Shown: positions 43,841 through 58,245 of the stretch, piece by piece
Layout: each line of letters begins with the position of its first letter
Position numbering within the stretch: the first letter of the stretch is position 1
Assembly: GCA_037043015.1 (NCBI GenBank)
Contig: CM073322.1
Location: 34,245,364-34,309,363, forward strand
Direction: 5' to 3'
DNA length: 64,000 bases
From: Bryum argenteum
Lineage: Eukaryota; Streptophyta; Bryopsida; Bryales; Bryaceae
Made by a program: the position numbers and the translations under genes
The notes under the pieces: model-generated
The model's database searches: none
Seen by the model: only the letters and a program-made list of their open reading frames with translations
Told to the model about the DNA's origin: nothing

Positions 43841-46432
43841 AGCTACAGCAAGTAGAATCATCATTTTTGGACTTTTCTACTATGAGTTATGAATTTTTGT
43901 AGTCAGATATAGAGGTGTTTCTCATACAAGTGCCCTGAAGTGATACCTGACAATGTTTGCAGTGAGTACATGGTATTGTTGTATGGAGAAGCTATCATGT
44001 ACTTGTGAGTGAAGATTACTAAAGCTTCATTATTGGCATTGGGCCATTATTGGTTGTTCTACTATACACCTCTACAACCGCATACTTAATGTAGGTCGCA
44101 AAAGTCACATCTTGAGTCACAAGGCCTCATAGATTGCAAGACCATGATGTATTACTACTCAGAAAATAATATTTAAAAATTTACATTGTTTTCAATTTAG
44201 AGTGAAAGTGCTACCAATAGACTTTACTGCAATAAAAAATCACCAACTAAGAAGTTATTTACCTTCATCTTATTCACACCCTTCAACCAAAACAAACCAT
44301 GGAAAAAACTACAATGTATAAATAATGGTCTGAAAATGGTCGAAACTGCCTAAAAAATTACAAAGGAATAAGAGTCTAAAACTAAACCCTTTGCACTAAA
44401 TACATGACTTGTATTACTCACATCTTTGATGGAATAAGGTTTGTACCACATTGACTAAATCTAAATTGGAATCAAACCCAACAACTAAAGCTGAAATCCA
44501 ACAATAAACTAAGAAAAAACAACTTCTCAAGAACCATGTCTTTTCCAATATACAATCTGTAACAATCTTAGTTTATTACCAGCTTAACTCAAACAACAAG
44601 CTTCAATAGAGCTCACCACCCAACCATGGAGATATAATAAAACAATACTCCTATCTCCCCCTTCAAGCTCTTCTTCATAAAATCCAAAAGCTCTACTTCT
44701 AACTTGACACTTGTACTTCTTTTCTATTTATACTAACCTAATGTTATTTTGGATGTCTAACTCCGAGTCACTACTTTTACTACCACCTCGGATTTAATTG
44801 GACTTTAGTTACTTCTATAGATAGATTTACTCAACTCAAATTCACTTGTACTCAATATGGGGTTGTCTAGCCCCTCGGGGTTGTCTAACCTATATCATCT
44901 CTTAGGGTTGTATAACCTATATCATCTCCTATCTCAAATTCTCACAAACTTATCTTGAGGTTGTCTAGCTCTCATCCTCTTAAGTACTAGGTATGGAGCT
45001 CTCTAACTATAGTGCACATGTTCTCAATCTAGGGTTGTCAAGCTCCATTTGTTGTTTGCTTACACTCTCGTAAATTGTCATCCACTCACAAAGTTAGTAT
45101 TCATTCATATTACATCTTTGGTTTACCGCAAAATACCCCCTTGATTAAAAGTCATTGTCGTCAATGACAAAGTTTAGATAGTCCGTTTTAAAACCACCCA
45201 AGAAGCATCTTCTTCCTGATCATCTTCTGATTTGATAATAAACTCGAAAGGTTTATTCCTTATATATTGGGTATTTGTCTTTAAAATCTTTATAGGTACA
45301 ACAAGTAGTTCTCTTTCAAGAGCAGCTTTGATAAAAAGGATTTACCATTTTCAAGCTTTCCATTAACAACTCCCTCCTTGCATGCATGGATTGCATGCAC
45401 TTCATTCAACCATCACATTCGCAAGTATGACCTCGTACCTTGCTCCGCTCCATATCTTAAAGTTGGCATTGGTATTCACTCATTGGATGTGATAGAAACC
45501 CTCAACAGACAGTGAGGATAAAACTAGATTGATTGTTGTGCACCAAACGTTACAAGGTTTTATCCGAATAAAAGGAAGTTCTATCTTGCAAGCAAAGGCA
45601 TCTAACATCATGTTATGCGTACTTCATGAATGAATGAGGATCAACCACACAAATGTTAACTTTAGAAAACCCTTAATCTAATGCACCATAGGTTCTTGGT
45701 CAATCCCCATGTTCCTCACTGCAGTTGAAACACTGATAGTTTTTTTCTTGTTTGCATCTTCATCTACGTCTTCATTATCTTCTTCTTGTGTTATCCCCAT
45801 ATTGCGGTCTTCCTTTTGAATGGTGGGCTTTCAAAACCTGGATGCTGAGGCTTGTAACATTTAAAACACATCCCCTTCTTCACATGGACTTCTGCATCCT
45901 CCTTGCTCAAGTTTGAAGTCTACTATCTATCTTCGGATTTTCAATACTCGGACAATTTTGATATCTTGAAGAACTTGGTTACTTTTGAACCTTAAAGATG
46001 GAATAAAACAATGATTTTATCTCAATCCTAAGCTCCTCTTCATAAGCTCCACTTCTACCTCCAATTGGGGAATACACATATGTGAGTGTAGAGCAGTGAG
46101 GGAATTTTTTTAAAAAATTCATGCATATTTAGAAACTAAGATTTATTGCTTAAAATGGAGATTTAATTTAGTGTCCTAAACTAGTGGCTCTTTATTTCGT
46201 GGATGTTTTAGTAACTCTCTATAATTTAATGTGTTTTCAATATACCCTAGTACTAACTACTAAATTAGAGCGGACGTTATCAATTACATACACATGAATA
46301 TGATTGAAGCTTTACATACACATGAATACGATTTAAACTTTTAAATACCATACACTTCTACTACAACTAGTGCCGACGCTAGAAATACCGTATATGTGGT
46401 ACCAAGTATTTGATTTACTACATCAAATTCAG

Positions 46433-46463
<31 letters not shown>

Positions 46464-48954
46464 CTTAAGGGGTTTATATGCCTCTAAGTTGCATGGGATA
46501 ATCGTCAGTTCGCGCTTGTTTGTGAGACAACTCAAAGGCAGGTTTAATTGGACATGTGTCATTGTAACGTAGTGGTCCGGTTTTAATTTCCTATGGTCTT
46601 GTTTGAGTATCCCGGTGCAACAAGCCAAATATTGACACTATCCCGACCTATAGAGATAGAAAATTATAGCCCCATTTTCATTAAAATTTGACAAAAAGTT
46701 CAGTCTCACAATCAATAAAAACTAATAAGAATCTTTTGTAGATACCATATTGTGTTTGACAAAGTGGAACCAAGACAATTATTTGAATTGAATGTGGGAT
46801 TCAATGCATAATGCTAGATCATACTACTCACGCTGGAAGTATGTATAATAAATGCTACTAACTTGATAACGAATCAATAACATATGATAACCGCACCATA
46901 TGAGCAATTAAAAGGGCTATACGAGCTACAAAGTGCTCAAATACCGAATACCATATTCCAAGAAGTGCTATGTTTAGCAACTCCTCCTCCTTGGTTAGAT
47001 GTAGCCGGTCTTTTTTTAGCTAGAAATTCCTGTTAGAAATGTCTTAGAGCATCCCTTTGGCTAGCTGCCAAAGGTGGCGGGTCAAAAAGCGAGTCCATTG
47101 ATAAAAGAAAATAACCTTTGTCTGGCTACATTTAAGCACTCTTGTCCCTTAACCATTGCGGTGGATATGCCCTAAGTTGCCCACCATAGCATGCTACCTA
47201 TCCAACTCCCACCCAAACGCATCGTTAGTTTTAAGTTAACTTGATTTTTAGAAATCTCGTGTCTCCTTTTACAACCAATTAAAGACTCCGACGGGGAGGG
47301 ACTTATACTATTATTGATTCATTTAAAAAGAGGATCCGACAATGATGTGGATGCGGTACTTGCTACACGCATCAGTACTAGCGCTAATTAACGACTCCGA
47401 CGAAGAGGGATTTATACTGATATTGATTCCTTTAGAAAGAAGATCCGACAATTATGTGGATGCGATACTTGCTACACGCATGTAGTACCGATGAAGAGCC
47501 AATCCACCAAACATATTCACAAATCGCAAACAAGTAGAACCAACATCAAGCAATCAGTACCAAGGGACTCACTATCAAAAAATTGAATTCTCTTTAAGCA
47601 AACATCCACAATATAATCTCTTTTCAAGCTCACGTTACGCTTTCGTACTCTTCCAACAAACTAAGGGCAAAAAAGTAAATATACTACTTTGTATATTGTG
47701 ATACATTCACAAAACCAAGTTAATAAAAAATCCTTGCATATTTAAGCCATGAGCAGAAACTCATGAGCATAGATAGAAACTCCGACCCTTTCATGAGCAT
47801 AGATAGAAACTCCGACCCTTTCTAAGAGGCCGACGTGAATGAAGTGTCTTGTGAGCATACAACGTTACAACAAGCGAACATATCATGCATTTCTAAAGCT
47901 TGTGCAAAGTGTGATGGAAGTAAGTGAATAAGAGAGTGACTTACCTCATGTGTCGAGTATATTTGTAGTTTTTAAAGAACATGCGTACAAGGGTGATCAT
48001 CGTGGTGATTGTTTTGAGATATGGAAAGCTCGAAGTTATGCCTCGTCCTCCACGTCTCCACTCTCCCATCTTTAACAGTCAAGGAATGTACCATAAACGC
48101 TCTTACGATTGATTTTGTATTACGATTCAGCAATCCAAATCCGCACTTCTATATGTTGTACAGGCCCACGCTTGTAACCATTTGCAATAAAAATGTAAAG
48201 GGGTTTTGATGTGGCTATAGAAGATTAGGGAAACGTGTGATCACGAGAGAGATAGTTGGACTTGAGGGTTGGAATAAAATACACGTTGAGCGCGAGGTGG
48301 CGATAATTGCATACATGGATGAGAAATGATGAGTGAGATAACTGGCGACTACTTGATGAGACGCCAAGGGAGCCCATCACTTGGCCGGTAAGCGTTCGTA
48401 GCAGCTACCAAGGAGGATCGGAGAGTGTTAACCGGGTAATTCCATAGCCAGTAATCATTTAGTTACTGGGGCAGTAGTATAGACATTCTGGATTACCCTA
48501 AGTCAAGTTGCTGGATGAAATCCTATGGATGAAATCTGGTAGATGGATGAACTTTTAGTGGATGGATGAAGGCAATTAGGGTTGGGTGACCAGGGTGGCG
48601 GCTAGGGTTTGGAGGGGGTTTGGGAGTGAGGGCTGACTCTCTCTCTCTCTCTCCGGAAGTTGGAGCTGGAACTAGGAGGTGTGGGTGTGAGTGTGAGTGT
48701 GTGTTCGATAGTGGAGAGAACTACTGCTTTGGACATATATCCGGAGGGACCAGAGAGTGGACTGCCACGGGCAGAAGTTATCTGTACTATCATGAGTTTT
48801 CAATGAAGTATGTCTAGATTTGTGTGTAAATGTGTTGGAACGTAATGCTAAGTTTTCTACTCTGGAGTATTGAAGGAATAACGTTAGAAGGTGGTGTTGA
48901 TAAGTAGTATTGTTGGAATTGTAATACCATTGTCGTACTATCCAGGGCTTGTAC
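43841..48954. other. A+T-rich repeat DNA, no gene
   Basis: Contains a family B fragment (about 44,090-44,600), a run of nearly 30 A at about 46,433-46,460, a 109-bp-period tandem duplication (47284-47482), a perfect 30-bp duplication (47761-47820) and a short CT repeat near 48,638-48,652. No coding region is recognisable. Confidence 0.55.
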
Positions 48955-49670
48955 GGGTACCGTCCAAGCCAGTGTCAAAGTTGGTTCAGGGCCAGTTTCA
49001 AGGTCAGTTCATGACCAGTTTAAAGTCCAGGGCAAGATCAAGTCAAGGTCCTAGCTAGTTTCTCGTCCAGTTCAAGATAAGTCTGGAATCTAGGGCAAGA
49101 CCAATTTTGAGTTTAACCCTTAAAAGTCCCTTGGGGACAGTATGTACGCTGTCGTATAATTAGGATTTGCTACCAACAAGAAAATCTAAATTGGAATCGT
49201 AATTGCTTACTAGAACCGCATTAATTAAAATGTCAACTTCTTCTTTGAACTCAAACCCATTAAAGGTGTGCATTCACTCCAAATACAACCAAAATACACC
49301 GTATTCTATTGGTGGCCACGGCACGCTCAGACCTTTAGGGGTTAGGACAGTTTTAGGGCTAAGCCTTGACGAGTTTGTGATCCAAGGCAGGACCAGCTTT
49401 GAGTTTAGTCTAGTTCCAAGTTTAGACCATGACCAGTTTGGGGTCCAGGCCAGGACCAGTTTTTAGTTCAGGCCAGGACCAGTTTGTGGTCCAAGGTATG
49501 ACGAGCTTAGAGTTTACTCCTGTTCCAAGTCTAAACCAGAACCAGTTTGGAGACCGGGCCAAGACCAGTTTTGGAACCAGGCCAGGACTAGTTTGGGGTC
49601 CAGACCAGGACCAGTTTTGGGACCAGGCCACGACCAGTTTGGGGTCCAGACCAGGACCAGTTGGAGGTCA
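48955..49670. repeat. About 20-bp GACCAGTTTNGGGTCCAGGC minisatellite, split by a MITE
   Basis: Degenerate units of GACCAGTTT-GGTCCAGGCCAG type fill 48,955-49,107 and 49,355-49,670. Frames through it read as repeating Trp-Ser-Trp or Gly-Pro-Gly text on the minus strand and are artefacts. A TTAA-flanked element lies in the middle. Confidence 0.85.
49117..49341. mobile_element. piggyBac-like MITE inside the minisatellite
   Basis: TTAA at 49113-49116 followed by CCCTTAAAAGTCC; right end GACCTTTAGGGG then TTAG (mutated TTAA). 225 bp with no coding capacity. Insertion came after the minisatellite expanded. Confidence 0.7.
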
Positions 49671-49679
49671 GTAGATAAG

Positions 49680-50316
49680 GTAATTGAAGGGGTAGGAAGA
49701 ATACCACTTTCACATAAAGGGGTAAAAGGAACCCCATAGTTTTCAATGTATTGGATGAAATAACCAAGGACTTCTCCCCTGGTGTAATTTGGGGCCACAG
49801 ACCGCATTTCTGAATTCAAAATCATCAAAAATGGCCTTGGGGAGTCCCCACGGATTCTAAGGTGTCTCCTTGGTAGCTACCACGAACCATTGCCCTCACT
49901 TGGCGGCCTCACTAATTACTTGGAACTTGGAACACAGGTGATACCCTTCGGAATGGGCGACCTCGCGCAGCCACAGGACGCCCCCGCGCGCGTGCAGATG
50001 ATATCCTCCCATGCTTGACCAGGACCGCTGCGCCTACATCGTCGGGAACCAGCGGCCCTTCGATACTAGGGTCGCAGGGTAGGAAAGGTTGAGCCGGATA
50101 TATGGGGTAGGTGCCGGGGCTCAGATGGAGGGGCCGAGTGGCGGCCGGGGCAGCCTTGCCTGGTTTTTGGCGCCCTCCGACCGACGCTTTCTGAGTGCGT
50201 CTGTCTTGGCGTATGCTGTGCCTTCAATCGTGGCAGGAGCAATTGCAGCAACAGGAATTGGAGGAGGTGATCTTGCACGCCTCAAACCCTAGCGTTCGTT
50301 CCATTGACCGGCAGCC
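49680..50316 (+). promoter_or_regulatory. Promoter and 5' leader of the FAM114-like gene
   Basis: Composition rises to G+C-rich from about 49,940, as usual for a leader next to a first exon. An overlapping frame (50089-50292) has no domain. No certain TATA box is seen. Confidence 0.4.
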
Positions 50317-53300
50317 ATGATGGAGATGCAAGCCGTCGACGACACCTCTTTGGTGCCCAAGGAGCCGGCGATCGCCGTCGGTGCGCCTGCTGCGGCGGCA
50401 GCCTCCAGCGCAGGAAGCGCGGGCGGATGGGGCTGGGGCGCTTGGAAGTCCTCTGCCTTCTCTGTTTTAAACGATATTCAGCAGGCGGCTGCTGACGCCG
50501 CGGAGGAGATTCAAAAAAATGTGAGTCCCATGTGCGCTTGCTATTACCATGATCGCCTTTGTGCAGCTTGTTCTGTAGGGCGCCCTTCGTGTTGATGTGT
50601 ATGTTGCATGAGATAGTGAGTGGAGATCGGGTGCAAGTGAAAGTGAATTGTGTCACGCGCAGTAATGGGTTGCTGTGGCCTCCTGGTTACCGTGGGCGTG
50701 AAGAAATTGACTGTCATTGTTTTGAGGAACAAATCTTGGATCGTGGTGATTTTCTTGTGGCTGAATTGCTCCTTCTGCTATACAATGGTCTATGTCGCCT
50801 TCCCTGCTGCCGGGATGTTGTTCTAGCAATGCTCTACACCCCTATTTTGATGGAGATACGAGTATTGCTCAACGTCCTTTTTGCACCAAACATGATAATT
50901 TGTTTTGGTGCCTTCGTCGCACTTGATGATGTTCCTGTCTCGTATGTTTAGTGAAAAGAAGAGGCTTTTTTCATGGAAGAGAAACTTGAAGTGTAGGAAA
51001 TGATCAATTTGATGGTCGGTATTAGAATAGTCTGAGATGAGAATGTCTTCATCAATGAGTCTCAAACTAGCTCTCTTACGATGCCGGTGCATGGAACATT
51101 ATAAGGCCACCTGTATGCCCTGGCAACTAATAGCAGAAGCATCTCTTATGGCATGGAGTGAGTATGACTACGTGATTGAAGGTAGATGCATATCCTTCCT
51201 GTTTTTCTGCAGCGATGCTAATGTCCGTACGCTGTTCTCGGTAGGTACAGGACTTCAAACCTTAAGTTTAGTTGGAAATCCCAAGTACTGGTACTCAATA
51301 GATGGGAGCAAATGGGGGTCGTTTTCTGCAGGTGTTTCCGCGTCAATCCTTACTTTCAGTCCCCAACGTGCTCTTTGTACGCAATAATACCAGGAAAACA
51401 TTCCAGAAACGTTCAGCGTGTTAATAGTTGATCCTCTGAAACTGATACTGATGTATTCCTCTTGTACGTTATTGTGCTTTACATTGCATCGCAATGGCTT
51501 CAATCAGAAGCACTTCAAATATCGGTGCCTTATCTTTCGTCCGCTTGTCTATGTGCTTCCCTTTCTCACACATGGTTTGGCGTACGAGTCACTTTTAAAG
51601 TCCTGCAGTCTTGAAATTATGGTCGAATTGATTGGTCGTTTTATTGCAGGCAGCAGCAGCAGCGAAGGGCATTGCGGAGTTGCAACAGACTGTATTGGAT
51701 GATGCAGTGGCGGATGTTGAGGAATTAGACAGTGTAAAGGAAGAGAACAGGGAGATGGAGAGCGCTGGCCCCGAAGAAGCAAGTGAAGAAGATACTCGGC
51801 GGAAAGCTGCTTTACAGAAATTGGAGAGTGCGAGCGAGGACTCATTTCTAGGACAGGTCTGCAAGCATTAGCGTTTACGAAATATTCTGCCTTCAGCTGT
51901 TTATATCCCTGAACATTAGTATGTCTAACAATGTTAGAAGTTGGTGTGCCCTCATCTGTGTTTCGTGTTTGATTGTATCAACTGCAGGGTCTGAAAGTAT
52001 TGGATGACTCCGTTGAGAACCTGACTACGGGTGCATGGCAAGCACTAGGAAACGCATGGAAAGGGAGTGTCAACTTGGTGCAAAAGTAAGTTCACAAGCA
52101 TAGGGTTCCGAAGCAAGGAGTAGGTGTGCAGAATTCAAGGTAATTTTCCACTAAGTGCGCAATTGGCAGCAGAAATTCTTATATAAGTAAGCGGCATTGG
52201 ACGCAGGTTGGAGAGCACGACCTTAAACCAAGGCGGGGTTCTCCCTCCAAACCTTCTCCAGGTGGGTGTGGACTGAACATGGTTGCTTTCGCTCTTTGTA
52301 ACAAATATCATGCGGCAGCATTATAGAAATTACTTCATAGCACTCACTTCAATGATATGAGGTTGGTTTCGAACACATCGCATGATCTTTGATCCGATCA
52401 ATGAATTACCCGTTCACTTTGGTTTCACTTTGGTTACTAGCTCTCAAGACCTGTGTTTCCTGATCCAGAGTGGGAGAGAGCTTACAGTCAAAGGCATACG
52501 TGCTTTGGAGTACGTTGGTAGGGAGACATTGGATATTTTGGCATCTGAAACTGGTTTCGACCTTGAGACGGATGAGAAGGTTTCTGAAGAGGAGATCACT
52601 GGAGAAGTGGAGAGCTACACCGAGGACGTTACATTTGATCGCTGCTTTTATATATATGGTGGACCAGAACATATGGAGGTTAGTGATTTCTATCCTCATT
52701 CCCGCATTCTTTTCGCATTTGCTTAGTAAGTAGGAAACACAGCTTGTGAAGAGGGTGTGAGTCTTATTCGAAAATCAGAATTTGTGAGTCCACAGTTCGA
52801 TTCATAGTCTCACATCCAAATTCGCCTGTTTGTTGCATTTTTAACTGAGACTTTTGACAAGTTCAGGAATTGGAGGAGTTATCCAATCATTATACGTTAT
52901 TGTGTAACCGCGCGAAGGCAAAATTATCAGGCGAAGAAAGAACTGAATTTGAATCGCTATTGAAGCAGCTGCAACAAGTTCTGTCGTTCAATGGAGATAG
53001 TGAACTTGGTTCTCCAGATTCCGGCAAGGGCAAGAAAGTTGCTGGTGCTGCTCACAACGGAAACGAGATTCGTGCTCTTCGTGAATCAAGTGTTGGTCAA
53101 GCTGCGGAAATGGCTACTGGGTATGTGCGCTTACTGAGTCTGAGATCAGAGTCTTAGTGTTGCAGTAATTTGATATTGGCTGCTATGAAAAACATTCTAA
53201 ACCTGGCTGCATTTCTGCAGTTTTGCAGCAACACTGAGCGGGTTGGCAATGTCAGAGGTTATGCAGAAATCGAATGATCGGCTGGATGCCATAAAGGCAG

Positions 53301-54182
53301 ATAGCATTCATGTAAGCATTCACTGAGCCTCGATACAGAGGACACCTGGATTTAATGCTATGGGTTGGAATGTTTTTCGGGCGCGCAATGCCTGCTCATG
53401 GTTTGAATACTCGTAAGTCTGCTAGTGAGTTCTTTGAGTATCTTTCTTCACACGATGTTTGAATTTTATCGCAACAGCTCGGAATAGACTGACAAGCTCT
53501 GCAATTGAGTTGACGCTGTCTTTGTTTGTCCGACACTGAACTGCATTTAGCTGACGTGGATCACAGAGGCTCTCGGAGCTATGCACGTTATGCATCGGGC
53601 ATCTGCTATTGCTTGGGAAACTCGTTCTTACACGTGAAAAAGAAGCAGAGGGATTGGATTGGCCCGAGGATTGTGTGGCTCGGGGTCAAGCAATCAAGGC
53701 ACGAGCACACGCTATGACAGCTGATATTGAAGCTGTGTCTGATAGCTTTGTCACAGGTATGCCTTGTAACTTAGAACCTGTTTGCAGCTGTTGACATCGT
53801 ATCGCAGTATCGTCGTCCAATAGAAATTGATGGGTCCAATTTGGAATAAGGAGAGATACATGACTTTTATTCATCTATTCTCGAACATCAACGAAACTGG
53901 TGATTGACTGTTCTTTCGTCACTGACAATTTGTTTCGTGATAACAGCTGTTGGAGATGTAACAGCTGCGTTTCAAGCTGCTATGAAGAGTGAGATTCGCA
54001 TCGCTAAAGAAGGAGGCGAGGACGATGTAAGACAAGGGCTGCAGAAAGGAGGCTCTATTGAAGATAAAGCTCACTCTGTGAACAGCGATATACAAGAAGT
54101 TGCAAGCATTGCAGTTGAGAAAGTTCACGACGGCCTTCAGTTTCTTACATATGTAGTGCTCTCCACGTCCCTGAAGAAGTAA
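50317..54182 (+). CDS. FAM114/NOXP20-family protein
   Basis: Nine exons with consistent phases: 50317-50520, 51650-51856, 51988-52085, 52207-52261, 52469-52678, 52867-53120, 53221-53311, 53567-53756, 53947-54182 (TAA). The product has 514 residues. It matches the FAM114 family by the early GWGWGAWKSS tryptophan motif, an Ala/Glu-rich amphipathic helix, ALEYVGRETLDILASETGFD, a HYTLLCNRAKAKLSGEERTE block and late helices RLSELCTLCIG and LQFLTYVVLSTSL near the C-terminus. Animal members are peripheral membrane proteins reported as Rab2-linked at the Golgi; a trafficking role here is inference. No transmembrane segment is clear. The TAA comes where the family normally ends, which is useful evidence that TAA is a true stop in this genome. 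Intron 1 is long (1.1 kb). Confidence 0.87.
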
Positions 54183-57100
54183 TCAGCGGTTGGCGCCTGG
54201 GCATCTCAGCCACTCCGATTATGCAGTATCTTCCAATAATCTATGAGAGTCGAGCTGAAGTCATCATTTTGCACAGAACTGGCAGTCATAGATTTGTTTT
54301 GCGATTTTTCAAAAAATTCATTCTTTTTCCCTTCCTGGTAAATAGATCTTTACAAACTCCTGTCATATGTAATTATGCAATTTCAACCTGTCATTGTAAT
54401 TCAGGCTGTGGTTCACTGCCTTCAAAGACGAGTTGTGTCCATTTCTGGTTTTCCCGTTGCTGATGGTATTAATTAGCAACGATTTCGTCGAGGGATCAGT
54501 CTTTCTTGCGCTGTTTTCTTCCATCATCAATTGGTCTTCGGTAGATAGATCAGTATTTTGCGCAATGAGCTACTGCGGGTAGTGCTAACTCCGACCAATC
54601 AAGCCCGGCGGACATGATTTTCAGTGTACTGTATTGTACATTGGGTTTCGAAGCCCACTGCGGAAGCAATGAGATTCTTTGAAGTTCATCAAAAGTTCTC
54701 AAACAGGTTTGCCGTAGTGTTTATTTGGTGATGATCATCCTACTTCCACTTTTATCTGGTGGACAGTGAGGGTGCGAATGACCACTGTATTCCTTGTCAT
54801 TTCTGCAAGTTGTTTAGGCAATACAAAGCGATTCTCCAACAAGTGTGAGACATGAAGACTTGCCCTGTCTCGCATTGAAGAAGATATGAGGGTGGCGTGT
54901 TTAGGGTACCATGTTGAAGTACGTGAATGCGTAGCCAACGACAATTTGAATGGAAGGCAGCACCTTTGAAAAGTCGTAGAGTTTTGGATGACATCACTTG
55001 TCTTAGGTCCCAAATCAAGTCTAGTTTCTGTGGGAAAAATTGGAGACCCATACAAGATATAATGAATGAATTAATGAATGAATTTATGGCATGCATTTTA
55101 GTGAAAGCAGCTCTTATTTTTGGGTATTCAAACATGGGGCAAATTCTATTATTGCAAGCCAATTATGTAAAATCCAGTTAATATTTTCATGAATTCTTTT
55201 TGCATAAGTATGTGCTTAAGATGAAATCCAATAACTTTGTAGTTGGAATAATTCTGATTTGAATTATTTTATGTGTTGGATTTGCAATGATGTTTCTATA
55301 TTGAACTTTTATTGAAATGACATGGTTTTTGAGAACTTCTTTCTCCTCCATTCACCATTGGATTTCAAATTTGTTTGTTGGGATGAACTCTACGGTGAAT
55401 CTACTTATAGTTGTAAAAACCTTCAATTCATCCAAGGTGTGAGGAAGACATGGCATGCATTTCAGTGCAAAAGGTCTAGTTTGAGACTTTTTTTATTTGT
55501 AAAATTTGAGGCAATTTTGACTGTTGCAAAGCTATTATATGAGCCAAGAGATTCTTTTGATGAATTTTTTTTTAGGCGAAGATGTCATTGAGATGAAAGT
55601 GAACATCTTCGTAGTTCGTGATTTTTTCATTACAATAAGTCTTTTTGAAGCATTTTCACTTTAAAGTGAAAATGTTGTGGATTTGTGATGTTTTTTAAGT
55701 ACTAATGCGTTATGATCTCGCAATCCATGAGGCCTCATGATATTTGACCTACGTAACGTAAAATATGACTACTACAAGATTGTATGGTTGAGATCTGAAG
55801 AACTTACCTTTGTTTCCAATCATGACACTTTTTTTGAGCATGTGTCACTATCTCTACAAATGAGTCAAACCTTTTAGGAGTTAACGCGGGTACCCCCCAT
55901 AAGCTTGCAATATTAGAATCTCGCTCTAATAAAGATTTGATCACCCTAAAATTTCCCTCAATGTACCTCATGTGTACATACAATAGAGTGTTCAATTATA
56001 GGTTAACCTATATTGGTCACTTCTAAAATTCGCATTTATTATTGTACGTGTTTATAAATAATGTAAAAATAGGGAAAGCTTGCCTTTACTATTTGCTAAT
56101 CACCAAAAAATAATAAGCTAATCATTCCATACCAGTTTTGTCATATCACGTACGGCAAAGAGGTATTATTGTAAGGGTATTTTGATGACCACAATGAATT
56201 AAATGGTCCCTGTTTTTACACAATTATCCAATTCATGGTATTATTTTGGCACGTACAATTACTTCGAATCCTATACGGGGAAGGGGGGAAGTCAAAATTT
56301 TAGACCCTTCCTTTGTTATAAGAGGAAATTTGTTCTCGTGCAAACATTTCATCTTCATTTTCATCTATAATGGTCGACCGTTACATGCAATTTTTCATCC
56401 AATCAAGCATGTCCCTAGTGCAATAATTGACCCTTAAAATATATTCTAGCTATATAAATATCTTTCAGGGTATCATAGAATTTTTCTTTTATGAAATTTT
56501 CACATTATTTATCAAAGTATGTTACTTATAATTGAGTGTCCAATTATTTGCACACCATATTTTATCTCGAAGTTTTTTCTAATTTTTAGAGACCATGATT
56601 TTATACTTCCCTACATTCTATTGCAAGTTGTTTGGTACAAAACTTCAAGTGACCTCCTCCTCCCGGGTCATTCTACCACTCCAAGTATAGTGAATACCTT
56701 AAACGTACTAAAATAGGCGTTCAACCTTAACCTCTAAAGGAGAAGCTCAACAATGACCTCCAGAAACCTTATCTGAAATTCATGAAAATAAAATCTTTAT
56801 TTTTATTTTTAAACATCCAAGCGTAGGATCTTGTTTATAACTATCTAATTAGTCTACCCACCAATGTTTATCATATTTCACCACACGGATCTTGAGATAT
56901 ATTGAGTCAAAGTTTTTATAAAATCAACGCATCTATTTGAAGCAAATCGAACCAATTTGAGCTTCTTTTCTCCTTAAGGGGTTGATTCTTGAATCTCCAC
57001 CATTTCTGATGTTTGAAGTTGATATAGTACAAATTTTTTAATGGGCATTATTTGGGGGACATAGTTCACTTTCTGCAAAGGTGGACATAATGAATGTTAC

Positions 57101-58241
57101 TTCCAAACATTTTGCTTTTGTTTTTTCCCATGTGAATGACTTATTTGAGTATGCCTATGCAGAATTTTATAGACTTAAAGTGCTTTTTAAATTTACATGT
57201 AAATTAATTTCTATAAGAAGGTAAAAGACACCAATATCGTAGAACATGCATACGGTAACATCAAACATAATTGGTTGTGAGAAGTATTGAACAATGATGA
57301 GGCGCCTTTAGCCCCAAAATGTCCTTGGGGTAATTTTGGCCAAAAACTCAATTTTGAAATAAGTGCCATGGATAAACATAAAGATAATCTATTCACATCT
57401 CAACCGTACAAACTTGTAATATACTTGTTGTAAATCATGTGGACCAAAACTTGACTCATGGGACCTTATAGATTGCGAGAACATAACAGTGTCGTGCGCA
57501 GAAAATGCTACAAAAAACCATCACTTTCTTTTTGAAGTGAAAGTATTACCAACATGAAATTAACAATCAAATAATCCCCATCTAAAGAGTTGTCTATTCA
57601 TCTCCAAGACTCTATTGTATCAAAAAAATTCATCAATAAAATTTCCTAGCTCAAATAGTAGCCTTGCAATGGTGTAATGTGCCAAAAATAGTCCAAATTT
57701 CCACCCCTTGCACTCAAATTCATACCTTATCTTCAACACATCTTCGATCAAGTCAAGGTTTCTACTACTAAAACTAGACTATGATTTGAATCTATCCCAA
57801 AAAATAAAGTCAAAATCTAACGCTGGATGAAGGAGATATAGCTCCTCAAAACTCATCCATTTTTTCACTGTAGAAACATCATTGCAAATCCAATACCAAA
57901 GTTATTTGAATCCAAAAGCATTCAACAAGAAAATTGTTGGGATGCATCCAAAAATCACTTTATGTAGAAAAATAATTCATGAAAAACTATTTGATCTCAC
58001 ATAATTGGCTAGCAATGGTAAATGCCCCATGTTTGAAAACCCAAAAACAAAAGTTGCCTTCTCTAGAATGCATGCCATTCTATGATATGGGTCTGCAATT
58101 TACCACCCAAACTAGACTTGATTTGTGATCCAACGCATGTAATTTTGCCCAAAACAGAGTTCAGGTGAGAAAGTTATGACGTTTCAAAGTTCAATCCCTT
58201 CATCCAAATTGTCGTTTTACGACACAAGGGATATTTAGGGG
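54183..58241. repeat. 3' flank followed by family B repeats, no further gene
   Basis: The first few hundred bases are probably 3' untranslated sequence. From about 54,990 there are family B copies: one forward (about 54,990-55,880, with the palindrome ATTTTCACTTTAAAGTGAAA at about 55,654 and a TTTTAGGAGTTAA end) and one reversed (about 57,300-58,241) ending ATTTAGGGG at the TTAA of 58242-58245. No gene is supported. Confidence 0.6.
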
Positions 58242-58245
58242 TTAA

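Noticed and set aside
49422..49828. Trp-Ser-Trp-Pro-rich frames on the minus strand
   Set aside because: They translate a degenerate 20-bp minisatellite; open only because the unit lacks stops.
50089..50292. 67-codon frame just before the FAM114-like start
   Set aside because: No domain and a different frame; most likely 5' leader, though a short upstream ORF cannot be excluded.
21648..54182. Genome-wide use of UAA/UAG as Gln
   Set aside because: The FAM114-like gene ends in TAA exactly where its family normally ends, so UAA acts as stop here; the in-frame TAA/TAG pattern is local to the fusion gene and the Gag relic.
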